Position numbers and translations under genes: made by a program
Shown here: positions 8,838 through 16,919 of the stretch, piece after piece
Numbering within the stretch: position 1 is the stretch's first letter
Layout of the letters: every line of letters begins with the position of its first letter
Notes under the pieces: generated by a model
Database searches by the model: none
What the model was told of the DNA's origin: nothing
Seen by the model: the letters and a program-made list of their open reading frames with translations, nothing else
DNA from: Streptoverticillium olivoreticuli subsp. olivoreticuli
GTDB taxonomy: Bacteria > Actinomycetota > Actinomycetes > Streptomycetales > Streptomycetaceae
Assembly: GCF_003391135.1 (NCBI RefSeq)
Contig: NZ_CP031455.1
Location: 310,001 to 374,000 of the forward strand
Direction: 5' to 3'
Length of the DNA stretch: 64,000 bases

Positions 8838-9380
8838 GTGGCGGATTCCGGAGAAGCCGTCGGGCAGGCGACGGCCGATGCCTCCCCAGGTGGCCCCGGC
8901 TCCTGGACGGGCTATGCAGGCGCGGCGATTGCCTTCGGGTTCGCTCTGGTCAGCTTCTACTGGGCTGCTGGAGGAACCGCCCTGCTGGAGACGCTCGGTG
9001 GCAAGCTGGAGGAGCTCGCCCGGGAACGGGACTCATCGCTCATCGCGGGCGTGTGGCTCACCGGAGCGGCCAAGGGCGTCGGCGGACTGCTGTCGCTGGC
9101 GCTCGTCCAGCGGTGGGGTCGCCGACTCCCACGGCGACTGCTGCTGACGCTCGGCCGGGTGGGCACGGTGGCGCTGAGCGCCTACGGTGGCATCCTGATC
9201 GCTGTGCAGGCATTGGTGGCCCTGGATCTGGTCGTCCCAGACACACCGCCCAACTGGACGGCGCTGCTGTGGCATCTCTTCGTCTGGGACATGTCGTTCC
9301 TGGTGTGGGGGATTCTGCTCGGCCTTGCCACTCGCCATTACAGCAAGCGCCATCCTCGAAGGAGCCGAGCCGCTGGGTGA
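8838..9380 (+). CDS. DUF3995-like integral membrane protein
   Basis: 180 residues from GTG 8838, which has GAGAGGGGA upstream; an in-frame ATG at 8817 is the alternative. Four hydrophobic helices are visible (starting near GYAGAAIAFGFALVSFYWAAGG, GVWLTGAAKGVGGLLSLAL, LGRVGTVALSAYGGILIAVQAL and LLWHLFVWDMSFLVWGILLGLA), with the GTALLETLGG and W-D segments typical of the DUF3995 family. Biochemical role unknown. It stands alone between the hairpin at 8734 and a non-coding stretch. Confidence 0.7.
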   Translation: MADSGEAVGQATADASPGGPGSWTGYAGAAIAFGFALVSFYWAAGGTALLETLGGKLEELARERDSSLIAGVWLTGAAKGVGGLLSLALVQRWGRRLPRRLLLTLGRVGTVALSAYGGILIAVQALVALDLVVPDTPPNWTALLWHLFVWDMSFLVWGILLGLATRHYSKRHPRRSRAAG

Positions 9381-9871
9381 CCGGCCGGCGCTGGTCTCTC
9401 CGTTTGTGACGTACGGCCGACCTGGACCCCCGCAGACCGCCGTATCGGCATGGGAGATTGCATCTCGCGGGTGTTCTCTCGCTCCACGGATACGGATCCG
9501 CAGGAGGCCTCATCGTCCCAGCTCGGAAGGCATCCGCGTCTTCATGTCCGTACCCCACAGCATCTGTTGTTCGGTGAATCAAGGCTCAGTGGATTTCCGC
9601 AGGGGTTCATCGGAGTCGAGGCCGCGCAGGCTCGGCGGAGGGCGTGGCGGGGGCGGTGGTCAAAGGCGTCTCCTTGGGGGTCTCGGGCGCGGAGGTGTCT
9701 CTATCCGGCCGTGTACGGGTATCAAATTTTCGGCGATCGAGCCGCATTGAGCACCACCGCGGGAAACACGTACTGGGTTCTCGGCGGCTGTAGCTACTCA
9801 AGATGCGGAGGAGGCGCGCTCGTGGAACCCTGACTCCGGGGGAAGTGCGGTACTCATGAGAGGGCTACGCC
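9381..9871. other. Non-coding stretch, no supported gene
   Basis: About 490 bp. Small frames exist on both strands but none has a convincing start, codon bias or family motif. Base composition is less GC-rich from about 9710 to 9790, just before the small gene at 9872, which may mark its promoter. Confidence 0.4.
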
Positions 9872-10048
9872 ATGGGCAAGAATGACCGGCCCGACGACAG
9901 GTCGGAACAGCAGAAGCGGCAGGAGGAAGCCTCACGGAAGGTGGGCCAGAACCTCCAAGAGGAGGACGTGGACGTGTCGCAGAAGCCCAAATTCAAGCTG
10001 AGCCAAAGCGGAAAGTCCCTAACCGATAGCGAGTCCGACGACAACTAG
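9872..10048 (+). CDS. Small hydrophilic protein, 58 residues
   Basis: A 58-residue frame with AGAGGG upstream of its ATG. The product is almost entirely polar (MGKNDRPDDRSEQQKRQEEA at the start, SESDDN at the end), with no membrane segment or cysteine, and is probably partly disordered. The strong start region and even codon use suggest a real gene. Function not recognised. Confidence 0.55.
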   Translation: MGKNDRPDDRSEQQKRQEEASRKVGQNLQEEDVDVSQKPKFKLSQSGKSLTDSESDDN

Positions 10049-10054
10049 CGTCAC

Positions 10055-10640
10055 GTGATCCTTGCACCGTCACTTGATGCCCTCTGTCTCGTTGGGCTTG
10101 GCGTGATACGCCGTCTCTCCGATGAACAGATTGCAAGGCCGCGTGAGTTGGCCAACTCACGCGGCCTTTCGGCTGATGTGGCCCTGCGTGTGCGGATCGT
10201 ACTGCTGGGGATCTCGGCTCGGACGGTGGATCGCTGATGGGAAGGCATCACCGTGTCCTGGCAGTACATCGCCCGTGTCTGGCGGGAGGATAACCTCCAG
10301 CCGCACCGGCAGGGCACGTTCAAGCTGTCGGCGGATCCGGATTTCGCGGACAAGGTCGTTGACGTCGCGGGCTTGTACCTCGATCCGCCGGGTGGCGCGG
10401 TAGTGCTGTCGGTGGACGAGAAGTCCGGCATCCAAGCCCTGGACCGGACCCAGCCCCTCTTGCCGGCGGCGTTCGCGGCGGGCGGGAAACGGACCGCCGA
10501 TTACGTCCGCCACGGGACCACTAACCTGTTCGCCGCCCTGAACGTCGCGACCAGCGAAGTACTCGGTGAATGCACGCCCAGCAGGAACGCGGCACGGTGG
10601 CCGTGGCCGCGATCCGGCTGTGGATCCGTCAGTGATCCAC
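10055..10640 (+). pseudogene. IS630-family transposase remnant
   Basis: From about 10250 the translation reads ARVWREDNLQPHRQGTFKLS, then VDVAGLYLDPP, AVVLSVDEKSGIQALDRTQP and DYVRHGTTNLFAALNVAT, the middle of an IS630-type DDE transposase; the first catalytic Asp is in SVDEKS. The N-terminal helix-turn-helix is scrambled (DEQIAR and ISARTVDR are out of the usual order), the C-terminal third with the last catalytic residues is gone, and frames shift near 10235. A perfect 34-bp palindrome sits inside it at 10135. Confidence 0.8.
10135..10168. repeat. Perfect 34-bp palindrome without spacer
   Basis: AAGGCCGCGTGAGTTGG (10135-10151) is followed immediately by its exact reverse complement (10152-10168). 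It interrupts the helix-turn-helix region of the IS630 remnant. It could form a cruciform or a long RNA hairpin; it has no U-tract. Confidence 0.85.
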
Positions 10641-10650
10641 CGGGCAGCCT

Positions 10651-11439
10651 TCAGTCGGTGTAGCCAGTGGGCCGGAAATGCCAGGTCTCGTTGCAGTTGC
10701 CGTTCCAGGGATCCCAGATGATCATGGATCGGCCGCCCTTGCTGTCCGGGACGTCCAGGACGCCTGTCCGCACGCCGTCGCCGGTGTAGTTGTCGATGGC
10801 CCTCCCCACGCATTCGTTGTTGTTCTTGGCCGTGTACTCGGCGCTGAGGGTCCACAGGTCGGCGACGGAGGGATCGGGCTCCGGATTGTCGAGGTCGAAC
10901 TCCCTGGCGCCGATGACGCGCTCTCCCGATCCCCCCACGAAGCTGTAGAGGGCTTTGCCCGCGTGCCGGCCGTCCTGGGCGATGAGGTGGTATGCCTGCA
11001 GGTTCGCGTTCCCGACCCGCAGGGGTGTGGGTGAAACGCGGAAGATGGTGCGCTGGTCCTTCGCCGGGTCGTAAGCGCCCTTGCGGGCAGTGTTGTTGCT
11101 GTACAGGTACGGATCGTTCGCCGCCTCTCCCAGGTAGACCTTGGAGCCGCGGTTGTCCCAGGGCAACGCGCCCATCTGAAGCTGGAAGGGGTCGGTGAAC
11201 GGGTCCTTGACGTGGTACGGGTCCTCGCTGAGGCAAGGGCAGTGCTTGATCAGCGCCAGGAAGAAGTAGAAGAGGTAGCTCGCGCCCGCGGCGAAGTCGT
11301 TCACGGCATCCCCGTAGTACTGGTCGAGCTTGGCCTTGATGTCGTCACACGACAGGCCCTGGATCCGGTCGCCCCCGTGCTTGTCCACGATCGCCTGCAG
11401 CTCCTGGATGCGCTCTGCGGGAACCGGGTTGTCCGCCAC
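10651..11439 (-). CDS. Unknown protein, 262 residues
   Basis: I do not recognise this protein. It starts with a helical segment (about 1-50; MADNPVPAERIQELQAIVDK then CDDIKAKLDQYYGDAVND), has one hydrophobic stretch, SYLFYFFLALIKHCPC (about 54-69), and then a beta-rich region with several W and Y residues (LWTLSAEYTAKNNNECVG, IIWDPWNGNCNETWHF). No signal peptide at the N-terminus. Codon use is like a normal gene. It is flanked by an IS630 remnant downstream and about 200 bp of spacer upstream, so it may be acquired. Confidence 0.65.
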   Translation of the reverse strand: MADNPVPAERIQELQAIVDKHGGDRIQGLSCDDIKAKLDQYYGDAVNDFAAGASYLFYFFLALIKHCPCLSEDPYHVKDPFTDPFQLQMGALPWDNRGSKVYLGEAANDPYLYSNNTARKGAYDPAKDQRTIFRVSPTPLRVGNANLQAYHLIAQDGRHAGKALYSFVGGSGERVIGAREFDLDNPEPDPSVADLWTLSAEYTAKNNNECVGRAIDNYTGDGVRTGVLDVPDSKGGRSMIIWDPWNGNCNETWHFRPTGYTD

Positions 11440-11644
11440 GTCTCACCACTCCTTCACGTCGATGCCTTCACCTGCGGGACCACCCACCCGGGTAATCCCG
11501 CAGCAGAGCTACCCCTTGAATTCGCGTTCGAAGGGCCATCAACCAGCCATCCTCGCCCAGCCCCGCCACCGCAGACCAAAGCGTCACGAAACGAAGTAGA
11601 TGACACTTTTCAGTTCCTACGACACGACCCGTCGGACACAGCCT

Positions 11645-12757
11645 CTAATAGTCACCCGCGTAGTTCCGGGTGGCCGTGGCGACCGCGGCGAAGCCGTATT
11701 CGAGCATTTCCGTCTCGTACGACCGGACAGCGTCGAGCAGCGGTGCGCCCGAGACCAGTCTCGAGGCGAGCAGGCCCGCGTCGTGGAGCGCGACTCCGGC
11801 GCTGATCCCGGCCGGGGCCATCGGATGCGCCGCGTCGCCGACCAGGGTCACCGGCGTGGGTGTCCACGGTTCGGGGCGTTCGGAGACGTAGATGCTCCCG
11901 GGCACGACGTACCCGGGCTCCCCCAGCCGGACCAGCGCGCTCAGCGAGGGGTCCCAGTCCGCTATGGCTCTTGCCGCCAGCTCCAGTAGATCCGCTGCGC
12001 CGAACTGGAAGAGTTCGGGGCCGTAGACGCCGGCCGGGGCGGTCACACCCCACATGATGTAGTCATCGGCCGCTGGCAGCCCGAAGTCGGTCGGGCTGCG
12101 GCGAAACCGCTGGGCGGCCAGTGCGAGGCGGCGTCCGTCCGCACCGACCACGCCCAGGAAACCTTCGAGCGCCGGGGACGGTGCCAGTTCCCGTGCCTGA
12201 GCGGTCAGCGGCGTGCGGCCGTAGATCAGCCGGTCGTCCAGCACGGTGGCCGAAAAGCCGGGCAGCAGTTGGCGCCGGACGCCGGAGTTGACTCCGTCCG
12301 TGGCGACCAGCAGGTCGCCCTCGGCGGTGGAGCCGTCGGTGAGGAAGATCCGTACGGTTCCATCGTCCAGCAGCTCGTAACGGGAGAACCCCGCACCGAA
12401 CCGGGTCGCGTCCATCAGGTCCCGCAGCATGATCCGACGCAGGGTGAGCCGGTCCGCGGTGATGCCCCCGGCATCGGGGGGAAGGTCGATTTCAGTGAAG
12501 TGCCGCAGGTCGGGACGGGTCACACTGACGCCGCCGCCGACCCGGCAGGACGTGGCGAGTCCCTGCTCGTACGCCTCGGCGGGCAGCCATGCGCGCAGCG
12601 CCGCGTCCCCGTCGCCGTTGATGTGGATCCGGTATCCCTGGGCGCGGGCGTCGATGGCGGGATCCCGCTCGAAGAGCTCCACGTCGACGCCGTGCCGTCG
12701 CAGGCCGTGGGCGAGGCACGGGCCGGCCAGGCCGGCGCCGATGATCAGAACACGCAC
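11645..12757 (-). CDS. FAD-dependent monooxygenase (PHBH fold)
   Basis: 370 residues from GTG at 12757, preceded by GGAGGGATGAAGC. N-terminal Rossmann motif VLIIGAGLAGPCLAHGL with the downstream acidic residue in VELFERD, the ATDG motif (LLVATDGVNSGVRR), and the FAD ribityl-binding motif LVGDAAHPMAPAGISAGVALHDA near the C-terminus. These are the three standard motifs of class A flavoprotein hydroxylases, which hydroxylate aromatic or polyketide substrates. It is divergent from a MarR gene with palindromes between them, so expression is probably repressed by that MarR protein and induced by a small phenolic or antibiotic ligand. Confidence 0.9.
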   Translation of the reverse strand: MRVLIIGAGLAGPCLAHGLRRHGVDVELFERDPAIDARAQGYRIHINGDGDAALRAWLPAEAYEQGLATSCRVGGGVSVTRPDLRHFTEIDLPPDAGGITADRLTLRRIMLRDLMDATRFGAGFSRYELLDDGTVRIFLTDGSTAEGDLLVATDGVNSGVRRQLLPGFSATVLDDRLIYGRTPLTAQARELAPSPALEGFLGVVGADGRRLALAAQRFRRSPTDFGLPAADDYIMWGVTAPAGVYGPELFQFGAADLLELAARAIADWDPSLSALVRLGEPGYVVPGSIYVSERPEPWTPTPVTLVGDAAHPMAPAGISAGVALHDAGLLASRLVSGAPLLDAVRSYETEMLEYGFAAVATATRNYAGDY

Positions 12758-12770
12758 GCTTCATCCCTCC

Positions 12771-12792
12771 TGAGATCATCTCATGTGAGACA
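12771..12792. promoter_or_regulatory. Overlapping palindromes between FAD monooxygenase and marR genes
   Basis: TGAGAT-C-ATCTCA at 12771-12783 is a perfect inverted repeat with 6-bp arms, immediately overlapped by TCTCA-TG-TGAGA at 12779-12790. Both lie in the 60-bp divergent promoter gap and are good candidates for the MarR operator controlling both genes. Confidence 0.65.
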
Positions 12793-12817
12793 GTCTTAGG
12801 ACGGTATCATTGTGCCC

Positions 12818-13249
12818 ATGGCTCAATCAATCGACCCGATGGCCCTCGGACTGCTGATGTTCCGCGCCCACCAGCTCGCCCGCGCGAAGGCCAACGAAGC
12901 GGCCCGGCCGACCGGCATCGAGCTGCACCACGCCAACGTGCTGGCCGCCGTCCAGGCCGGCCCGGTGCGCAGCCAGCGTGAACTGGGCGCCGCGCTCGGC
13001 ATCGACAAGTCCACACTGGTGCGGATCGTCGACGACCTGGAGCAGCGCCACCTGCTGGAGCGGCGGCGGGCAGCGGGTGACCGCCGGGCATACGAGATCG
13101 CGATCACCGCCGAAGGCGCTCAGCGCCTGCAGGAAGCGGGTGGGCTGTACCGCGCGTCGATGCTGGAACTGCTGGACGTCTTCGACGCGCCCGAACAGCA
13201 GCAGTTGCACGATCTGCTGACCCGCTTCGTCACGCAGGAGCAGGAGTAA
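12818..13249 (+). CDS. MarR-family transcriptional regulator
   Basis: 143 residues from ATG 12818 (an in-frame GTG lies six bases upstream). Winged-helix layout of MarR: helices with GIELHHANVLAAVQAG, recognition region SQRELGAALGIDKSTLVRIVDDLEQRHLLERR, wing with AAGDRRAYEIAITAEG, and a C-terminal dimerisation helix ending LLTRFVTQEQE. Divergent from the FAD monooxygenase and probably autoregulated through the palindromes in between. Confidence 0.9.
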   Translation: MAQSIDPMALGLLMFRAHQLARAKANEAARPTGIELHHANVLAAVQAGPVRSQRELGAALGIDKSTLVRIVDDLEQRHLLERRRAAGDRRAYEIAITAEGAQRLQEAGGLYRASMLELLDVFDAPEQQQLHDLLTRFVTQEQE

Positions 13250-13306
13250 GGACCTGACTCTGTCGGGGAGGAGGACGGCTACACCTCTGGTCCACCTTAA
13301 CGAGCC

Positions 13307-13545
13307 GAGCACGAACACCAAGTCACCGTCAGCGGGCCGCTGCCGGGCAACCCCACCCGCCAACACCGCAGGAACGAAGGTTTCGACCGGACGACTTCCG
13401 CATCGACTTCGACCGCCGGCAGGTCACCTGCCCTCAGGGCCAGGTCAGCAAGGGCCGACACGGCCCCTACGCGACCTCCTCACCCACCGCGGCACCCCCT
13501 CAAACCCGCGGCAAACAGCGCCTTGTCGGCTGCGCACCGAAGACG
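13307..13545 (+). pseudogene. IS1182-like transposase fragment
   Basis: One frame from about 13307 reads [36 protein letters not shown], which resembles the central part of IS1182-type transposases where the region before the cysteine-rich motif reads DFxIDWDxxxVxCPQG. No start, catalytic core or ends remain. It fills most of the gap between the MarR gene and the M23 gene. Confidence 0.5.
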
Positions 13546-13579
13546 CGGCAAAGGCAAAGCCGTGCGCCGGATACGCCGA

Positions 13580-13606
13580 CGGCCCGCCTGGGCGACAGGC
13601 GGGCCG
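13580..13606 (-). terminator. Hairpin after M23 peptidase gene
   Basis: CGGCCCGCCT at 13580-13589 pairs with AGGCGGGCCG at 13597-13606 around a 7-base loop, 17 bp beyond the stop of the minus-strand peptidase gene. Likely intrinsic terminator. Confidence 0.7.
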
Positions 13607-13622
13607 CATCAGTGTGTCGGTG

Positions 13623-14318
13623 TCACCAGGTCGGCTTGCGGACCTGTCCGTATCCCCCGCCGCGCGGGCGGTCCTCGAAGTGCAGGTGGGCTCCGGTGAC
13701 ATTGCCGGTCGTCCCGACCTTGCCGAGCGTCTGGCCCGCCTTGACCGCCTGGCCGGCCGACACGCTCCGGGCGGAGAGGTGGCAGTAGACGTAGGTGCGG
13801 CCGTTGTCGGCGTTGAGGCCGATCCAGCTTCCGTAGGACTTGCCGTTCGCGTCGGACCACGCGATGGTGCCGGAGCGGACGGCCACCACAGGGGTTCCGG
13901 TGGGTGCCGCGTAGTCGTCACCCGTGTGATAGCCGCTCGAATAACGGGCGTTGCGCACACCGAAGGCGTAGCTGACCCGGTGACCGGGTACCGGGGACGA
14001 CACCGCGCCACCGGAGGGCTTGCTCCCCGACCCGGAAGACGAAGAGGAGGAGCTGCCGGGTATGTCCTTGCCCTTGCCATTGACCAGGTAGTCCCATGTC
14101 CGGGGGCCGGGGATGCCGTCCGCCGAACTCCCGGTCCAGCCCTGCGCCTGCTGAAACGCACGTGTGGCGTCGAGGTCCGCGTTCCCCCAACGGGGCCCGG
14201 CGGCCTGCTGGTAGAAGCGCTTGCCACCGCGCTTGATCAGAAGCTTGCCGAGCCGGGTGATGTGCTCGTTGGACTTCCCTGACCCGAAGCAATGTGCTCC
14301 GGGGAATCCGGTTGACAT
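13623..14318 (-). CDS. M23 metallopeptidase with peptidoglycan-binding-like domain, no signal peptide
   Basis: 231 residues from ATG 14318, with GGAG eight bases upstream; an in-frame GTG three codons earlier is less likely. N-terminal PG_binding-like region (about 20-85; [23 protein letters not shown] and [11 protein letters not shown]), a Ser/Gly linker (about 88-105), then the LytM/M23 domain with zinc ligands in HTGDD and HLHFE and the upstream YVYCHLS. M23 enzymes cleave peptide crosslinks of peptidoglycan. The absence of any signal peptide is odd for a wall hydrolase; it may leave the cell by lysis or through the neighbouring injection system (inference). Same strand as the CIS operon but separated from it by the Wbl gene. 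Confidence 0.85.
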   Translation of the reverse strand: MSTGFPGAHCFGSGKSNEHITRLGKLLIKRGGKRFYQQAAGPRWGNADLDATRAFQQAQGWTGSSADGIPGPRTWDYLVNGKGKDIPGSSSSSSSGSGSKPSGGAVSSPVPGHRVSYAFGVRNARYSSGYHTGDDYAAPTGTPVVAVRSGTIAWSDANGKSYGSWIGLNADNGRTYVYCHLSARSVSAGQAVKAGQTLGKVGTTGNVTGAHLHFEDRPRGGGYGQVRKPTW

Positions 14319-14327
14319 GTTCTTCAC

Positions 14328-14687
14328 TCCGTATGGTGAGACTGACGTGCTTTCTCTTCGCGAAAAAGTCGAGCCGCGCTCCGCGCGTCGACATATTGGG
14401 GCGTGCAGCTGAGTGCGGACCGGGTATCTGGGTCAACCGGCCGTGCTGACGAAACTACCCACCAGGGCGCTCCCCGCGGGAGATCAGAGGTTGACTGGTC
14501 GCTCCGGATGTTGCGGGCGACACTACTTAGGTCGGGTAGCCGCGCAATCCGGACCCCGCGTAAACCTTCTTCTTGTTTCCTAGCCCTTCGGCGAGCGGCG
14601 TTCCACAATTCACCGGCTTACGGTTGGCTCCGAATGACCGTAAGCGGCCACAGGTCAACGGCCTTGATCGAGAACGACGATGCAATC
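14328..14687. other. Divergent intergenic region upstream of wbl and M23 genes
   Basis: About 360 bp without a supported gene. It must hold the promoters of the M23 gene (minus) and the Wbl gene (plus). I could not pick a convincing -10/-35 pair. Confidence 0.4.
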
Positions 14688-15035
14688 ATGACGTACGCCG
14701 AGAAAAAGTCAGATCCGAACACCGAAGGTGTCCCGATGCCCGCCGGCCCGGAATGGATGCGGCACGCAGCATGCACGGGGGCGGACCCCGCCGTCTTCTT
14801 CGCGACGGAGACGACGGGGCGGCAGAACATAGCGAAGGCCGTGGCTCTTTGTTCCTCCTGCCCGGTGCTGGCCATCTGCCGCCGGCACGCGGACGAGACG
14901 CCCGAGAGGTTCGGAGTATGGGGCGGGACAACCGCGTTCGAGCGAGGCTGGGACCGGTACGGCTTGAGCATGCGTCAGAGCCGGCGCGGCGGCGCACGCC
15001 CGGCGAGGCGGCGGAAGACGCGGCGGCTCATGTGA
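14688..15035 (+). CDS. WhiB-like (Wbl) iron-sulfur regulator
   Basis: 115 residues from ATG 14688. Four cysteines in Wbl order: C in HAACTGADP, then CSSCPVLAIC (C-x2-C-x5-C), followed by the family turn GVWGG and a basic tail (SRRGGARPARRRKTRR). Wbl proteins bind a 4Fe-4S cluster and partner with sigma factors to control development, redox response and drug resistance; they are confined to actinobacteria and their phages. It is convergent with the CIS operon end, about 20 bp from the ATPase stop. A role in CIS control is possible but not shown. Confidence 0.9.
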   Translation: MTYAEKKSDPNTEGVPMPAGPEWMRHAACTGADPAVFFATETTGRQNIAKAVALCSSCPVLAICRRHADETPERFGVWGGTTAFERGWDRYGLSMRQSRRGGARPARRRKTRRLM

Positions 15036-15053
15036 CACCGGTCCGGACAGCGG

Positions 15054-16919
15054 CTACGAGCCGGCTCGGGGCGAGAAGAGCCGGCCGAGCTTTCCGTATT
15101 CCGTCTTGACGGCCTCGAGTACGTCCGGGGCGGAGACGGGCCGCCCGGCGGCCGCTGCCGCGAACGCCGCCGTTTCCGCGGCGGACCTGATGGAACCGCC
15201 CGCGAGCGGGTATTCCCGGGCGATCGCGTCGATGTCGCAGGGTGCGTCCGCGAATTCGGTCAGATGCCTGCGCCAGAGTTCGGCGCGCACCGCTGCCCAC
15301 GGGGGTGTGAACTCGATGACTTCGTCGAACCGGCGGATGAACGCGCTGTCCACGTTGGCTCGCAGGTTCGTGGTCAATATGGCCAATCCGTCGAACCTTT
15401 CGAGGCGTTGCAGGATGTAGCCGATCCGCAGATTGTCGTGCCGGTCGTTCGCGTCCTTGACCGCGCCGCGTCTGGAGAACAGGGTGTCCGCTTCGTCGAA
15501 GAGGATGACGCAGTCCAGTGCCTCCGCCGCGGAGAAGATCCGGTCGAGGTTCCTCTCGGTCTCGCCGAAGCTTTGCGACATCACGGCGGGCAGACTGACG
15601 ACATAGAGGTCGAGTCCCAGGTCCCCTGCGACCGCCTCCGCGGCCATCGACTTTCCGGTGCCGGATTCACCGGCGAAGAGCGCGGTCGTCCCCCGGCCGC
15701 GGCCGCGCCGCAGCCGGAGACCGCCGAGCACCTCTTCGCGCTTTTGGACGCGGAGGACCAGCATGTCGAGCCGGTCTCGCACGTCATCGGGCAGGACCAG
15801 GTCCTGGCGGTCCACCTGCGGTCGGACGTGCTGGGCGAACTGTTCGAGGCTGCGTGTGGCATGGCTGCGTGCGAGTGCTCGCGCGGTCTGCGGCGCGAGC
15901 GTCCCGCCGTGGAGTGCGGCGTCGCGTCGGGCGATGTCGACGACCGCGCCTGCCGCCGTGCTGAGGGGATGTGTCCGGCCGGTGTCACCACGGAGATCGA
16001 ACGTGGCTCGGGGAACCGTCTTCCACAGCCTCTCCTGCCACACGTCGCTGCCGTACATCAGCACCGGGAGCGGGCTGCGGGCCAGGCTCGCGATCAGTCG
16101 GCTCAGGACGGGGACGGCGGGGTCGTCCGCCTCGGCGTAGACGGGAACGATGATCCCGCCTTGCGACAGGCGTCCTTCCAGCAGGATGCCGTCCAGCAGT
16201 TCTTTCCCTGTGTGCTCCAGGTCGAAGGGGTCCAGGAGCAGAGGTGTCCGGCCGGTGGCGTAGAGGGCGGTGCTCGCGGTGGGCAGTGCCGCGCCGGTGA
16301 TGTCTTCGCGCAGGTAGAGAGTTGCCGCTGGATCCGCGTTGAGCTGTGTGGTGAGTGCGTCGATGTCCGCGTCCTGCGGGATGTGCGGCAGGAGGGGAAG
16401 CGGCCCGAGGCGTGCTCCCTTGCACACGTCGGTCTTGCCGGTGCCTCCCATGAGGTGGCTGAGCACCCGGTCGGGAACCCGTAGGGAGCGTTCGGTGAAG
16501 GGGGCTGACGGATCGTCGAAGACGATCAGTCCGCCGGACAACAGGGGGGCGTCCTCTCGCAGCAGGCCGCTCGCGATCGCCGAAGCGGGGGTGACACCGA
16601 TGAGCCGCAGTCCCATGGCGGCAGTCGGCCGGGAGGACGGACCGAGCATCCGGAACGCGGCGGCGCAGTCGGAGCTGACGTCGGGCAGTACGGCGGTGAC
16701 GAACAGGTCGGCCTCGGCCGGGCTCAACCGGAACTCGCGGCACAGCTCGGAGAAGGGATCCTCCCTGCCGTAGACGGCGGGCTGTTCGTAGCCGTCGTAC
16801 GCCGCCTCGAGCCAGTCGTCGGTGAACTGTACGGGTGTGTTCGACGTCCTGGCCACATACAGGCGCCGTAGCCGGTCCTCCAGCTCGGCGATCCGGCTTT
16901 CCCAGAGAGTTGAGGTCAC
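15054..16919 (-). CDS. CIS AAA+ ATPase (Afp15-like)
   Basis: 621 residues. A long N-terminal region (1-390; LSPAEADLFVTAVLPD near residue 68) precedes one AAA+ module: Walker A GESGTGKS (about 417-424), Walker B VILFDEAD (about 471-478), sensor 1 TTN, arginine finger region FIRRFDE, and sensor 2 GGSIRSA. This architecture matches the ATPase found at the end of Afp/PVC-type contractile injection clusters, thought to assist sheath assembly or maturation in the cytoplasm. Its start overlaps the stop of the DUF4255 gene; it is the last gene of the operon. Confidence 0.9.
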   Translation of the reverse strand: MTSTLWESRIAELEDRLRRLYVARTSNTPVQFTDDWLEAAYDGYEQPAVYGREDPFSELCREFRLSPAEADLFVTAVLPDVSSDCAAAFRMLGPSSRPTAAMGLRLIGVTPASAIASGLLREDAPLLSGGLIVFDDPSAPFTERSLRVPDRVLSHLMGGTGKTDVCKGARLGPLPLLPHIPQDADIDALTTQLNADPAATLYLREDITGAALPTASTALYATGRTPLLLDPFDLEHTGKELLDGILLEGRLSQGGIIVPVYAEADDPAVPVLSRLIASLARSPLPVLMYGSDVWQERLWKTVPRATFDLRGDTGRTHPLSTAAGAVVDIARRDAALHGGTLAPQTARALARSHATRSLEQFAQHVRPQVDRQDLVLPDDVRDRLDMLVLRVQKREEVLGGLRLRRGRGRGTTALFAGESGTGKSMAAEAVAGDLGLDLYVVSLPAVMSQSFGETERNLDRIFSAAEALDCVILFDEADTLFSRRGAVKDANDRHDNLRIGYILQRLERFDGLAILTTNLRANVDSAFIRRFDEVIEFTPPWAAVRAELWRRHLTEFADAPCDIDAIAREYPLAGGSIRSAAETAAFAAAAAGRPVSAPDVLEAVKTEYGKLGRLFSPRAGS

